Source: Muraenolepis orangiensis (lineage: Eukaryota > Chordata > Actinopteri > Gadiformes > Muraenolepididae). Taken from it: 64,000 nucleotides of DNA. Positions 37,160 to 47,490 of this stretch are shown in pieces (within the stretch, counting starts at the first letter, position 1; the number at the start of each line of letters is the position of its first letter). The stretch is taken from contig CM051021.1 of the NCBI GenBank assembly GCA_027704905.1, positions 3,123,391 to 3,187,390 on the forward strand. The letters run 5' to 3'. The notes beneath the pieces were generated by a model. The model searched no databases. It was not told the origin of the DNA and worked only from the letters and a program-made list of their open reading frames with translations. Made by a program: the position numbers and the translations under genes.

Positions 37160-38560
37160 CATGGAAATCGCCAAAGCGAAGCATCTTGATGCTGACCTTC
37201 CTGGATGTCTAATGGTGCTCTTGAAGTATTTCAAGGAAGACGAGGGCAAGATGATCCTGACGGTTGATGAAACGTGTCTGCCATCTATCGTCTATCAACT
37301 AGCCGTCTCTCAACTTCCAAGCACACCATGCATTGTTGCGTGTGGTATGATTTCTATTTATTTATTTTTTGCATAATTGGCATAGCATTTCATAATTTTA
37401 ACAGTATTAAAAAGGACCAGTGTGTAGGATGTAGTGACGTTTAGCAATTGCAACCAACTGATAACCCCGATAATGCTCTGTAGATATAAAGCTAACAAAA
37501 ACACAACCATTCTTACTTTCAGGTTATACGCTAATGAAAACATACTAATGAATATTATATTACATTTTTGCTAATCCCCCCCTAAATCTTGTGCACTGGT
37601 CCTTAAAATACAATTGAGAAAACAATTAATGGCAAAATATGTTACAACAGTTGGTGGGGTTTTAAAAGTCATGATGTTAGACTATTCTCTAACTTAAATG
37701 TTCAACCTTTTCCTATGTTGTTCATCGTAGGGAGTTCTCCCCTGACAGCCGGACACTTCATGTTGGCAGTGGACCAGACCATTGTAAATGGCAGTGTTGC
37801 AAATTTTGGCGATGCCCTCGTACTGATGTTTGCGATGTACTACTGCCTCAACATCACCTACCCAGCAGAACTGGGGGCAACTCTGGAATTCTTAGAGGTA
37901 AGACTTGAAGTATAATTCTTCTAAGTCCATGTAGTAACAATGTAGCTTTCCCTGTGTCTACTTGTACCACTAAGTAGCTGTGTAGCACTAGCAAAAGCTA
38001 TGTGTCAGAACCTGAGGACAATGGAATTGGACAAGGAAGACACAACTGCTCTTGTGCACCAACATTTGTGTGAAGCCAGCGCTTCGATGTTGCTTTCTGT
38101 AGCCTTTCAAATCAATGCTTTCCAACCGTGGGGGGGGTAGTAGACAAAGTTAAGATTTTCTTCATGCATAAACGAGATGTCTTCGTGGCTGCTTTGTTCA
38201 TTGCAGTTAACTGTGCTTTTACACCGCTCACTGTTGACACACCTCATCTGCCTGGTTTGCACACAAACCTCTCAAGATGGCACTTGTAGCTACCCACTCT
38301 CCAATGCTCTTAAAGTGATGTCTTACTCTTGTTAATATTTGACAAAACCTCATCCAGTAAATATTTCTCAAACCGATGCTTGTAATGTACAGATATGATC
38401 ATAACATTCAGTTCTACTTCTGTCTTTAACAGGTGCCTTTTCAAGATAAATCCTGACAAGGGGACCAAAGTGGGCAAGAGTGTAGCAAAGAAAGTGCAGA
38501 CCATCAACCCTAAGGTTCTTTCCTTGATTAAAAACATAGACTTTGAGTGGAGAGAGTAGG
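37160..38560 (+). CDS. SAMD3-like uncharacterised protein, C-terminal exons
   Basis: Three probable exons. About 37,159-37,345 reads MEIAKAKHLDADLPGCLMVL, then LKYFKEDEGKMILTVDET and QLPSTPCIVACG before a GT donor. About 37,730-37,898 reads SPLTAGHFMLAVDQTIVN, LVLMFAMYYCLNITYPAEL and TLEFLE before GTAAGA. About 38,431-38,558 reads CLFKINPDKGTKVGKSVAK and VQTINPKVLSLIKNIDFEW to TAG. These blocks resemble the C-terminus of the large fish family annotated as sterile alpha motif domain-containing 3-like, whose function is unknown to me. No SAM domain or start is seen. The exons follow directly on a hAT fragment on the same strand, so they may be a gene fragment carried with repeats or a remnant of a multi-copy family. 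Confidence 0.55.
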
Positions 38561-38721
38561 AGGACACGCACGCACACTCTCTCGGTCCAGAGCGTCCGTC
38601 GGTGGAGAGATATTGTAGTAGCCTTTAAAATGATCTGTTGGCGCACTGCACTGCCTGGCGAATTAGTAAAAGGCTGTTAGAATGAAGTAGGACCAAATCT
38701 GACCTCAAAACAAACACAAAC

Positions 38722-38820
38722 CTCTTCAAACTGCGCACTTTTGAGCCCAGTTTCCCAGCTGGTGTCCGCAGCTGGAGCAGTCTTACCGGGGACGCCACTT
38801 CTGGAACTTCTTGGAGGCAT
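38722..38820 (-). CDS. spag17: SPAG17 alternative or duplicate exon 1 (distal copy)
   Basis: ATG at 38,820-38,818; 33 codons to a donor at 38,722 (GAG|GTTTGTG). From KTAPAADTSWETGLKSAQFE onward it is identical to exon 1 at 33,723-33,806. Its first codons differ: PPRSSRSGVPG replaces PPKRAK, 15 nt longer. The reading phase (0) is the same, so it could splice to exon 2 at 32,004. It is the copy next to the X-box and minisatellite promoter region and may be the true first exon. Confidence 0.65.
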
Positions 38821-38832
38821 CTCGGTTGATAT

Positions 38833-39045
38833 AGCTCAGATATAACCTGTGCTACAGCCTCAGTTTGTAGATATAACCCGTGCTACAGCCTCAGTTTGTA
38901 GATATAACCCGTGCTACAGCCTCAGTGTGTAGATATAACCCGTGCAACAGCCTCAGTTTGTAGATATAACCCGCGCTACAGCCTCGGTTTGTAGATATAA
39001 CCCGTGCTACAGCCTCAGTTTGTAGATATAACCCGCGCTACAGCC
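38833..39045. repeat. 31-bp minisatellite 5' of SPAG17 distal exon 1
   Basis: About seven units containing AGATATAACCCGTGCTACAG, immediately upstream of the exon (minus-strand sense). Confidence 0.95.
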
Positions 39046-39099
39046 TGGAGTTTTGCACAGTCTACGCTAGGTTGTCAAACAGCGTCTCTAGGTGACGGC

Positions 39100-39114
39100 G
39101 TTGCCCATGGCAAC
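39100..39114 (-). promoter_or_regulatory. RFX X-box
   Basis: GTTGCCCATGGCAAC is a full palindromic match to the X-box consensus GTNRCC-N(0-3)-RGYAAC bound by RFX factors at cilia-gene promoters (known). It lies about 280 bases upstream of the SPAG17 ATG at 38,820, next to a GC-rich, CpG-containing stretch (39,120-39,185). Confidence 0.75.
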
Positions 39115-39244
39115 AACTCTGGAAGTGCGCCGCGCTACCGGACTTCCGGGTGTGTGACGGACACGAACACCCGCCCATATTCACCTAAACTCCCACCCGT
39201 GTAAGACTTAATGACTTAATGATCACCTTAACTCCCACATGAAA

Positions 39245-39800
39245 GGATGAAATGACCTAAACTTACTACAACCATACATAACAATATGTTAAATATACTG
39301 TAGTGACTATATATGTCTCTTATAACACAAACATACATAACAATATGTTAAATATACTGTAGTCACTATATATGTCTCTTATAGCACAACCATACATAAC
39401 AATATGTTAAATATACTGTAGTCACTATATATGTCTCTTATAACACAACCATACATAACAATATGTTACATATACTGTAGTGACTATATATGTCTCTTAT
39501 AACACAAACATACATAACAATATGTTAAATATACTGTAGTCACTATATATGTCTCTTATAGCACAACCATACATAACAATATGTTAAATATACTGTAGTC
39601 ACTATATATGTCTCTTATAACAGAACTATATGTAACAATATACTGTAGTCACTATATATGTCTCTTATAACACAAACATACATAACAATATGTTAAATAT
39701 ACTGTAGTGACTATATATGTCTCTTATAACACAAACATACATAACAATATGTTAAATATACTGTAATCACTATATAGGTCTTATAACACAAACCTACATT
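39245..39800. repeat. ~60-bp minisatellite (ACATAACAATATGTTAAATA)
   Basis: Nine units with GTCACTATATATGTCTCTTA. No coding content. Confidence 0.95.
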
Positions 39801-39984
39801 ACAAAATGGTAATACTATAGTTATATGGTGACATTGAAACTTTATTATTTTACAGAACCTTCACCCTCAAAAATGTGTTTTACTCAATACTGAAATACAC
39901 ACACAAAACTTAATCTCAAAGATGGTCCTAATGGATTAGCTAATACAGATAGTACTAGACCGAGATGGGAACAAGACTTACAGA

Positions 39985-40375
39985 CAGATAAACGCCTTTG
40001 TCTCCTCCAGGCTAGACTACTGCAACGCACTTCTCATTGGGATTCCTAGCAAGAACATCCAGAAGCTGCAATACATGCAGAAAAGCACTGCTAGGATCCT
40101 GATGAGAGTGAGGAAGTATCATCACCCTCTTCACCTATCAGTGCATTCATGGAAATGCTCCCTCATACATCAAAGAACTGCCACAAACCTCCAGGAGGAG
40201 CCTACGCTCTGAAAAGGCAAACCTCCTCCTTCCCCCCAGGACCAAACTGAGACCCATGGGAGACCGAGCCTCCTGCTCCGCTGCTCCCAGACTGTGGAAC
40301 GCCCTCCCAAACAGCTGAGGACACCAGACTGTGGATGTTTTTAAAAAAGGTCTAATAACACATTTTTAGAATAAA
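39985..40375 (+). mobile_element. L2-like LINE 3' fragment
   Basis: Frames give NAFVSSRLDYCNALLIGIPS and IQKLQYMQKSTARILMRVRK, then frameshifted matches to the DLWNALP..TFKKRLKTHLF ending, followed by AT-rich tail. Strongly decayed. Confidence 0.65.
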
Positions 40376-40489
40376 TGTCTAAAAAAGATGTCTCTGCTTT
40401 TATTCTGTTTTATTTAAACCATTTTTACTCTGTAGCACTTTGAGTTTTGTCTACGCAAATTAGAAGTGCGCTTATAAATTACATTTGGG

Positions 40490-40644
40490 TGATTCCTCAA
40501 CTTACCAATAGAGGGAGCTCACGTACCGCTCCACAGTTTGAGAACGACACATTACACCGAGTCTACCAAGCTGCTAACTTTATTAACACAAAGAACACTT
40601 ACACTACACCGAGTCTACCAAGCTGCTAACTGTATTAACACAAA
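40490..40644 (+). repeat. Third copy of the arm minisatellite segment, 5' part
   Basis: GGGTGATTCCTCAACTTACC through TTAACACAAA matches right-arm 60,265-60,425 (and left-arm 10,250-10,100 inverted). It is interrupted by the insertion starting at 40,645 and resumes at 44,553. Confidence 0.85.
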
Positions 40645-41107
40645 TGTGACGTTCCACATATGGTCCCATAGTGGGCGCTGTTATCCTGTGTCCTGTGTGG
40701 GGTTTCTTCTGTTTCCAGATAGACCACCAGGTGTACCTAGACTTGCCACCCGTTCCTTGAAATACGTATTTGTTACGTAATTGGGAATTAAATGTTGCGT
40801 TCCGTATTGAACCAATACGGAACGCAGTTTGTCCCGTATTTTCACAATCTGTCCCATGCACGTCTGTCACACACACACGTGAACACTGAACTAACAATAA
40901 TGAACAAAATAAAGGACAGGAAATATTAAAAACAGCAAAATATGTTGGCGGGAGGTGCGCAAGACCTTCCGCGGACTCTCCTCTCTGCTCTGCCTCTGTG
41001 CCAAATCCTGTCTGTCTGCCTGTCAGCCCGGCCCGGCCCCTTTGCGCTGCCTGTCGTCGTTACGCTCGCTACGTTACGTCATTACGCCGCTCTGTCGCAA
41101 ATGCAAG

Positions 41108-43372
41108 ATGTCTTCAGATACGCCACCTCGTCCTCAAAAGAGGAAACACCGACAACAGAAATACAGACGAGAATGGGAAGAGGCAAACCAGTGGCTTGAT
41201 AGGGTCCCTGAAGATGACTACAAGGCAAATTGCAAAGCATGTCGCAGAACATTTTCAGTGTCGCACGGTGGGCTGTCTGATGTCAAACAGCACGCAGCCG
41301 GGGATCTCCACTCAAGAAATATCAGAACACAAAGGAGCCAAGCACCAGTGTCACAGTTCTTCATAGCTGAAACATCTCCTGAGATTGATTCGGTATGATA
41401 TGGGACCAGGGGTGGGTAGAGACTCTACCCACCCCTGGTCCCATATCATACCGATATGATTTTAAAGTCTATTAAATAAACGTGTATTTAATATTATCAA
41501 TATAGAATGAAATGTAACCATAAAGAACATCTCTGATTCAGAATCAGAACTCTTATGTTGTTATGCTAATGCTGCTCATTTGAAATTATTCCTAATAGAT
41601 TAACAGCAAATAAATACTGTGAATAAATAGGCCTACTGTGAATAAATACGATTGATTGATTGATTGATAAATAAAATAAATAGTGACAACAATATGAAAG
41701 TAATAATCTGACATCATCCCATTCCCCCCTCTAGATTACTGCAGCTGAGGTGACACAGGTATACCACACAGTAAAACATAACCTCAGCTACAACAGTGCT
41801 GACTGTGGACACAAGCTCAATCAAAAGACTCTATCTGATTCCAAAATGGTGAAGAAGATGACTTTGGGGAGAACAAAGCAAGAGGCACTGGTGAAAGACG
41901 TCCTGGCCCCGAAGGCAGTGGGTGATGTTCTCAAGATCTTAACATCACCACCCCTCCCATTCTCCATACAGACCGATGCTTCCAATAAAGGGAACAGGAA
42001 GATGTTTCCCCTTGCTGTCCAGTACTTCACTCCAGAGTCTGGTGTCACCAACAAAATGCTGGACTTCATAGAGAATCCAGATGAGTCAGCTGCTGGGATT
42101 GTAGCTCTCCTGGAACAATCCCTTGAGAAATTTGGCTTGTCAATGGATCAAGTGACTGCATTCAGTGCTGACAACACAAATGTCAATTATGGTATTCACA
42201 ACTCTGTTTTCACCAACCTGAAGAGAAAACAAAACGATCTGCTGCGAGGAAACTGCCATGCCCACATAGTGCACAACACAGTGAAGCACGCCCTTGACAA
42301 GCTTACTGTAGATGTGGAGAATGTTGTGCTGAAGGTCTATGGCCACTTCTCCATTTCAGCAAAAAGAAGAGAGTCACTCAAAGAATTTTGTGAGTTTTGT
42401 GACGTTGAATTCCAAGAGATCCTACGACATGTGACAACCAGGTGGCTCTCCCTCAATCCAGCCATCCATCGGCTGATGCAGACCTGGACTGCACTGAAGT
42501 CGTACTTCATCAGTCTAGGAGACGAGTGTCCCAAGCAAGTGCAAGCTTTGTTAAAGCTCAACAGAGACTCAACTGTGGAAGATGAAGACATTGTGGAGAT
42601 TTACCTTCTTTTCTGCAACAATATACTCTCCCTCTTTGAGGAAGTAGTAAAGAGCCTGGAGAGCAATAGAACCACCTGTGTTGAGTTGTATTCCATCATG
42701 GATGAATTCAGGCAAAAGCTCATACAGAGACGAGACGACCAGTTCTATGGGTACCTAACAAGGCAAAAGCTGCAGCGCCTCCTCCCTCATGACGCACACA
42801 TGGCAAGGGCCGAATTCACTGCATTCCTCAATACAGCCATTTCATATGTTGAGAAATGGTTCGACTTCTCCGAAGAGAACTGGCTCTTCTCACTGCAGCC
42901 TCTCTTACTCCAACATGGCAACCTGACCTTTAATCAAATTGAGAAGGTGGCTACCAAACTCAACCTCATCAATAAATTGAAGATGAATGAGCTTTACGAT
43001 GAGTGCACCACAGCCAATACAATCCTGAGGAGGCTCAGAGAAGAATATTCTGATGCATGGAAGTCCAAGGGTGTGGCTGCGAGGTGGATGGCTGTGTTTA
43101 AAGAAGTGGATGTGCCCAACATGCTCTCCATCATGAGACACATCCTGAGCATCCCAGCATCCACTGGATACGTGGAAAGGATCTTCTCCAGAATGACCAA
43201 CAAGTGGAGTGACTGCAGGAGCAGGTGCTCAGTGGAGCTCATCAGGAGTGAGCTCCTCATTACTCTGAACTTTGAGCAGACCTGTCCAGAGTTCCACACC
43301 ACAGCTCTGAAAGACAAGGAGCTGCTCAGTGCTGCAAGAAGTAACAAGAAGTACTCCTGGAAGAAGAAGTGA
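41108..43372 (+). CDS. hAT transposase, two exons, open reading frame intact
   Basis: Exon 1 is 41,108-41,392 and exon 2 is 41,735-43,372. The intron is phase 0 with donor TCG|GTATGA and acceptor CCCTCTAG|ATT, giving about 640 residues. Residues 42-45 are C-x2-C with H62/H68 (BED-like finger). Exon 2 shows the hAT RNase-H-like features: first Asp in IQTDASNKG, second in AFSADNTN, the C-x2-H of GNCHAHIVHN, the RW of TTRWLSLNP, and the final Glu with the hATC dimerisation domain at STGYVERIFSRM. It cuts and pastes the element via the TIRs. Copy 1 at 19,270 is the frameshifted twin. Without splicing, exon 1 ends at a TGA at 41,396-41,398. Confidence 0.88.
41391..41453. repeat. Perfect 31-bp-arm hairpin with 1-nt centre over the hAT 5' splice site
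   Basis: Bases 41,391-41,421 are exactly complementary to 41,423-41,453 around a single A. The left arm starts two bases before the GT donor (41,393), so the whole donor lies in the stem. Confidence 0.97.
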
Positions 43373-44552
43373 GGAAGAGAGGGGACTGTTTAAACCTGTT
43401 CTAACAAAAAAAAGGACATAAAGGAGTTGAGGGAAGCTATGCACTTTATTTTTTATCTGTTTATTAGTTTTATGTTATGCACTTTCTTTAGGCGTATCTT
43501 GACTCCACTGGTGGCTCCCAGTTATGAAGCAGAGGGTATGCGGCCAGGTTCAGACTTGGCTCAGGGAGTGATGTTATCAATCTTTTCATTTGTCATTTTG
43601 TTCAATCAGATAATCATAACAGGTTCACAAAAGTGTTTCATTTTAAGATGATTCGTAAAAGAGTCCTCAGGCAGGCTTTGTTACAGCTGTTACAGCACTT
43701 TATATGCATATAATACAGACTAGCATATGCTCAAGTTCAGCCTAGGTCAGTCTAATCACCCGTAACAAGTTTACAAGTGTGTTTCATTTCATTGTTTTCT
43801 GCCTTAAGTTTAATTGTTCCCAAATGTTACACTTAAAGCACATTCTATTGTAGCTTATTTAATTTAGGTGCTGTTCTGTTTCAGTTAACGTGCCCTATGC
43901 AGGCAGGCTTTGTTTAATTTACTATGGCTATGCTCAGGTTCAAATGTTACACTTAAAGCACATTCTATTGTAGCTTATTTAATTTAGGTGCTGTTCTCAG
44001 GTTCAGGCTAGTTCAGCCTATGCACAGTATGTATTTAAACATACAAGTTTACAAGTTCATTGCTAATAAAGCACTTTAAACTAAGTATGACTTCAGTAAA
44101 TGCTTTCTTGACTACCCCTTCCTTACTGACCACCAAGTGACCCCAGGGCCCAGAGGCTATTATGGTATGTGAAATCATGTCAATTATTTAAATCAAAGCA
44201 TTTTGGTTCATATAAAAAATTGATATATTTCTATGCATTTCAGGAGTTTCGGACACCCGCGCGGCGTGAGGGGTGTTCCTTATTTCTATTTCTGAAAGGT
44301 GGCAACCCTAGGTGTACCCAATGTTGTTAATTGTCCTGGAGACAATAAGATCAGCCCAGGGTCATGGATCTCTCTCTTTCTCGTCGACCAGCAGCCATCT
44401 TAGTTGTGTTATCATTTTCTCTAATCATTATTTCAATCCAACCTTTTCTGTAATATAACATTCTTCTTCTTTCTTCATTAAATTTACTATTAATGATAAT
44501 CATGTGTGGTCTCCCTCTTTGTTGCATTGCCAAGAGCCAGGCAAGCGTAACA

Positions 44553-45055
44553 CAAAGAACACTTACACTACACCGAGTCTACCAAGCTGCTAACTGTATT
44601 AACACAAATAACACTTACACTACACCGAGTCTACCAAGCTGCTAACTGTATTAACACAAAGAACACTTACACTACACCGAGTCTACCAAGCTGCTAACTT
44701 TAACACAAAGAACACTACACCGAGTCTACCAAGCTGCTAACTTTAACACAAAGAACACTACACCGAGTCTACCAAGCTGCTAACTTTAACACAAAGAACA
44801 CTTACACTACTAGTCACCAGGCGCTGTCTCTGTAGCGCCGTGCATTTTAGTGTTGGGTGAGCAGCAGGCAGTAGGTTCTTAATGACGTCATCTAATGTTT
44901 ACCAGCAGACAGGCAGGTTAACGCTAGGTGACGTCATTATAGAACGCCCTACTGAAGCCAGGTCATTGTATTTAAAGTCAGGGTTATGTGAGGTGTCAAC
45001 ATCGAGGACTTATTATTAATTTTTAGATCGGTTTTATTACAAGTAGTATTCGTTG
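44553..45055 (+). repeat. Third copy of the arm segment, 3' part
   Basis: Minisatellite units (CGAGTCTACCAAGCTGCTAA) are followed by AGTCACCAGGCGCTGTCTCT and TGACGTCATCTAAT through AACATCGAGGACTTATTA. This matches right-arm 60,420-60,720 and, inverted, left-arm 9,570-9,900. Confidence 0.85.
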
Positions 45056-45059
45056 AGAT

Positions 45060-45280
45060 TCAATATGTATATTTGCCATATGCAACAAGGGTTCCCTCCC
45101 GCAGTATGAATTTTCTAAACACTATACTATCAAATAAAAATACTGTATACAATAAAAATGACCATAAAAAGAACAATATAGTGATAGGTCACTTTATTAT
45201 TACTATTATGTACATGTGTTGAATTTAAAAAAACCTTGGACATTTTAAACTATTTCACCCAACACATTGATTTCCCCACC
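45060..45280. other. AT-rich spacer, probable LINE 3' UTR debris
   Basis: CAACAAGGGTTCCCTCCCGC at 45,084-45,108 is complementary to the GCGGGAGGGAATGGGGAG of the LINE tail at 26,860, suggesting a minus-strand tail fragment. Confidence 0.35.
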
Positions 45281-45282
45281 CA

Positions 45283-46090
45283 CAGAAAGGACACACACTA
45301 GATGTGGTCTGCACCTCTGGCATCACCATTCACAACCTTACCAAGACTGACCTCACAATCTCCAACCATCTGGCTATCACCCTGGACATCGTCATTCCCA
45401 CCCCTCTGGTCAAACAGGAACGCTCCATCACATTCCTTAACCTCAAACCCATCAACCCCTCCTCCCTCTCTTCCATCTTGGCCGACCCGGCTCCAACAAC
45501 CCCAAACTCTCTTCTCCACCATCAACTAACTCCTCAAGCCCATGGACACCTTCTCCAATTCCTTCACCACCAGCAAATGCAACTCCTTCCTGTCAGTTTT
45601 TTTAAATCACACAATTCCCCACCAGCTCTCTGCCTCCTCCCCCCCCCCCCATGCCTTCAACCTGACCTACCCCTACTCCCTAGCCCTTCATTCTCATCCT
45701 TCAGTCCAATCTCCAAATCCGATCTCTCCTCCATAATCACCAGTAAGTCATCAACCAGTGCCCTCGACCCTGTCCCCACCTCCCTAGTCAAGGCTTGCTT
45801 CCCCCCTCTCTCTCCCCACTTATCACCAACATGATCTACTCCTCCCTGTCCACTGGTCTCATCCCCCCCTCCCTCAAGCTTGCTACCGGCCCATATCCAA
45901 CCTCCCCTTCCTGTCCAAAGTCCTTGAGCGAGCTGTTCCCGCTCAACTCAGAACCCACCTGGACAACAATAACCTCGAGGAACCCTTCCAATCCGGCTTC
46001 CTCACCTTTCACAGTACAGAAACTGCACTACTGAAAATCACCAATGACCACCGATCCTTCTCTCTTCTGACTCTGGCTCCTGACCATCCT
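45283..46090 (+). mobile_element. L2-like LINE, EN-RT fragment
   Basis: GHTLDVVCTSGI and NHLAITLDIVIP (end of the endonuclease) are followed by a Pro/Ser-rich linker, SSTSALDPVPTSLVKACFPP, ITNMIYSSLSTGLIPPSLK and, across frameshifts, RPISNLPFLSKVLERAV and EEPFQSGF plus FHSTETALLKITND. These are the first RT blocks of L2 elements. Truncated before the FADD motif. Confidence 0.75.
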
Positions 46091-46479
46091 TATGAACTAA
46101 CAACCTGACTTGATGGAAAATATTTAATTATTTTATTTAAAGTATTTTATTGACAGAATAACCCAAAGACAACAGAGAATTAGGAAAACTTTCAAACAAT
46201 CCAATTCCAAAGAAACACAGAAAATGAACAAATCACATTAAAACATAAACCAGCCCAGCAATGCAATTATCTAGCTAGCAGCAAAACTCTACCATAATAA
46301 CAAAATTAAAAATATATAAATGAAATATTACATTCAATGAATCAATATTCAAACTCGACTCAATTTAGTCCAACATCTTGACTTGATGACTTGCAAGTGA
46401 CGTAAATTAAAACACGACCGGAGAACCGAAAGTGGGCCATGTTGGTGGATATACAATCTGCTTTTAGCTACAGACTCAC

Positions 46480-46640
46480 TATTAGTCAGCGGTATTTGCA
46501 TAGTGTATAATTGTGGCCACAATAGCACTCGTGAAAGTGGTCCATTCAAGTTTTTTAGAATTCCATCTATAATCCAAAATCAAGGGGAGCAAACTCTGGC
46601 TCTCGGTACTGAAAGAAGGCGATGGCTTAATAACATCCAC
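46480..46640 (+). pseudogene. THAP-domain fragment (P-element-like)
   Basis: The frame reads YNCGHNSTRESGPFKFFRIP, then NQGEQTLALGTERRRWLNNI. This matches the THAP C2-CH pattern in its second half (FFRIP, Q-G-E, E-RR-x-W). The first cysteine and the start are not in frame. Probably a transposase-derived remnant. Confidence 0.5.
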
Positions 46641-46974
46641 ACATGTTGGTCTACCGTGTGTGGAGCCATCATCTCATCTCAGCTCATCTATATGTTTCTG
46701 TTCTTTCTAATTATGTAACTATTGTAGTCGGCGAGTTCATCAAATCTGATTGAAAAACTGATTTCAAGATAAAAGTAAATATGAATGTTATTGTAATTGA
46801 TCACACATAGCATGTGAAGTTAGCTGAAGGCTGTTAGTAATGATTGTAAATGAGCAGCAGTCTACTCTGTGCTGCTTTAAGCTGAACGGGAGAAGAGTCT
46901 TCATGGTTCAGTTGACCCTAAACAGGAAGGAAGAACAAGACAGGATGAACCCATTTAGCATGAGTCAAGATATC

Positions 46975-47440
46975 AATGTGATGATGTTAAGATAATACTG
47001 TTACTATATTACTGTGATGATGTTAAGATAATACTGTTACTATATTACTGTGATGATGTTAAGATAACACTGTTACTATATTACTGTGATGATGTTAAGA
47101 TAACACTGTTACTATATTACTGTGATGATGTTAAGATAATACTGTTACTATATTACTGTGATGATGTTAAGATAATACTGTTACTATATTACTGTGATGA
47201 TGTTAAGATAACACTGTTACTATATTACTGTGATGATGTTAAGATAATACTGTTACTATATTACTGTGATGATGTTAAGATAATACTGTTACTATATTAC
47301 TGTGATGATGTTAAGATAATACTGTTAATATATTACTGTGATGATGTTAAGATAATACTGTTACTATATTACTGTGATGATGTTAAGATAATACTGTTAA
47401 TATATTACTGTGATGTTAAGATAATACTGTTAATATATCA
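46975..47440. repeat. 36-bp minisatellite downstream of the MHC-I stop
   Basis: About 13 units of TGATGATGTTAAGATAATAC plus TGTTACTATATTACTG, immediately 3' of the MHC-I coding end (minus-strand sense). Confidence 0.95.
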
Positions 47441-47490
47441 CTGTGATGATATATTGCAGTAATGTTCTGTAAATATATGATCACCCTCCT

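Larger units (their letters stand above)
40738..44310 (+). mobile_element. hAT transposon copy 2 (3.57 kb), near-intact
   Basis: TIRs TAGACTTGCCACC and TAGGGTTGCCACC (11 of 13 matching), with an exact 8-bp target duplication GGTGTACC (40,730-40,737 and 44,311-44,318). Carries a complete two-exon transposase gene. The 3' UTR has an internal repeat of TTCTATTGTAGCTTATTTAA (about 43,841-43,985). Confidence 0.95.
40645..44552 (+). mobile_element. Solo-LTR-like insertion (about 327 bp) interrupted by hAT copy 2
   Basis: The insertion begins TGTGACGTTCC and ends GCGTAACA (TG...CA, with TGT/ACA ends). It is bounded by CAAA on both sides (40,641-40,644 and 44,553-44,556), and the minisatellite resumes in register. 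The non-hAT parts are 40,645-40,737 and 44,319-44,552. No internal retroelement coding is present, consistent with a solo LTR; the 4-base duplication could be chance within repeats. Confidence 0.5.

Noticed and set aside
41391..41453. microRNA hairpin
   Set aside because: A perfect stem with a one-base centre cannot form a normal loop; it is better treated as a palindrome tied to the transposon.
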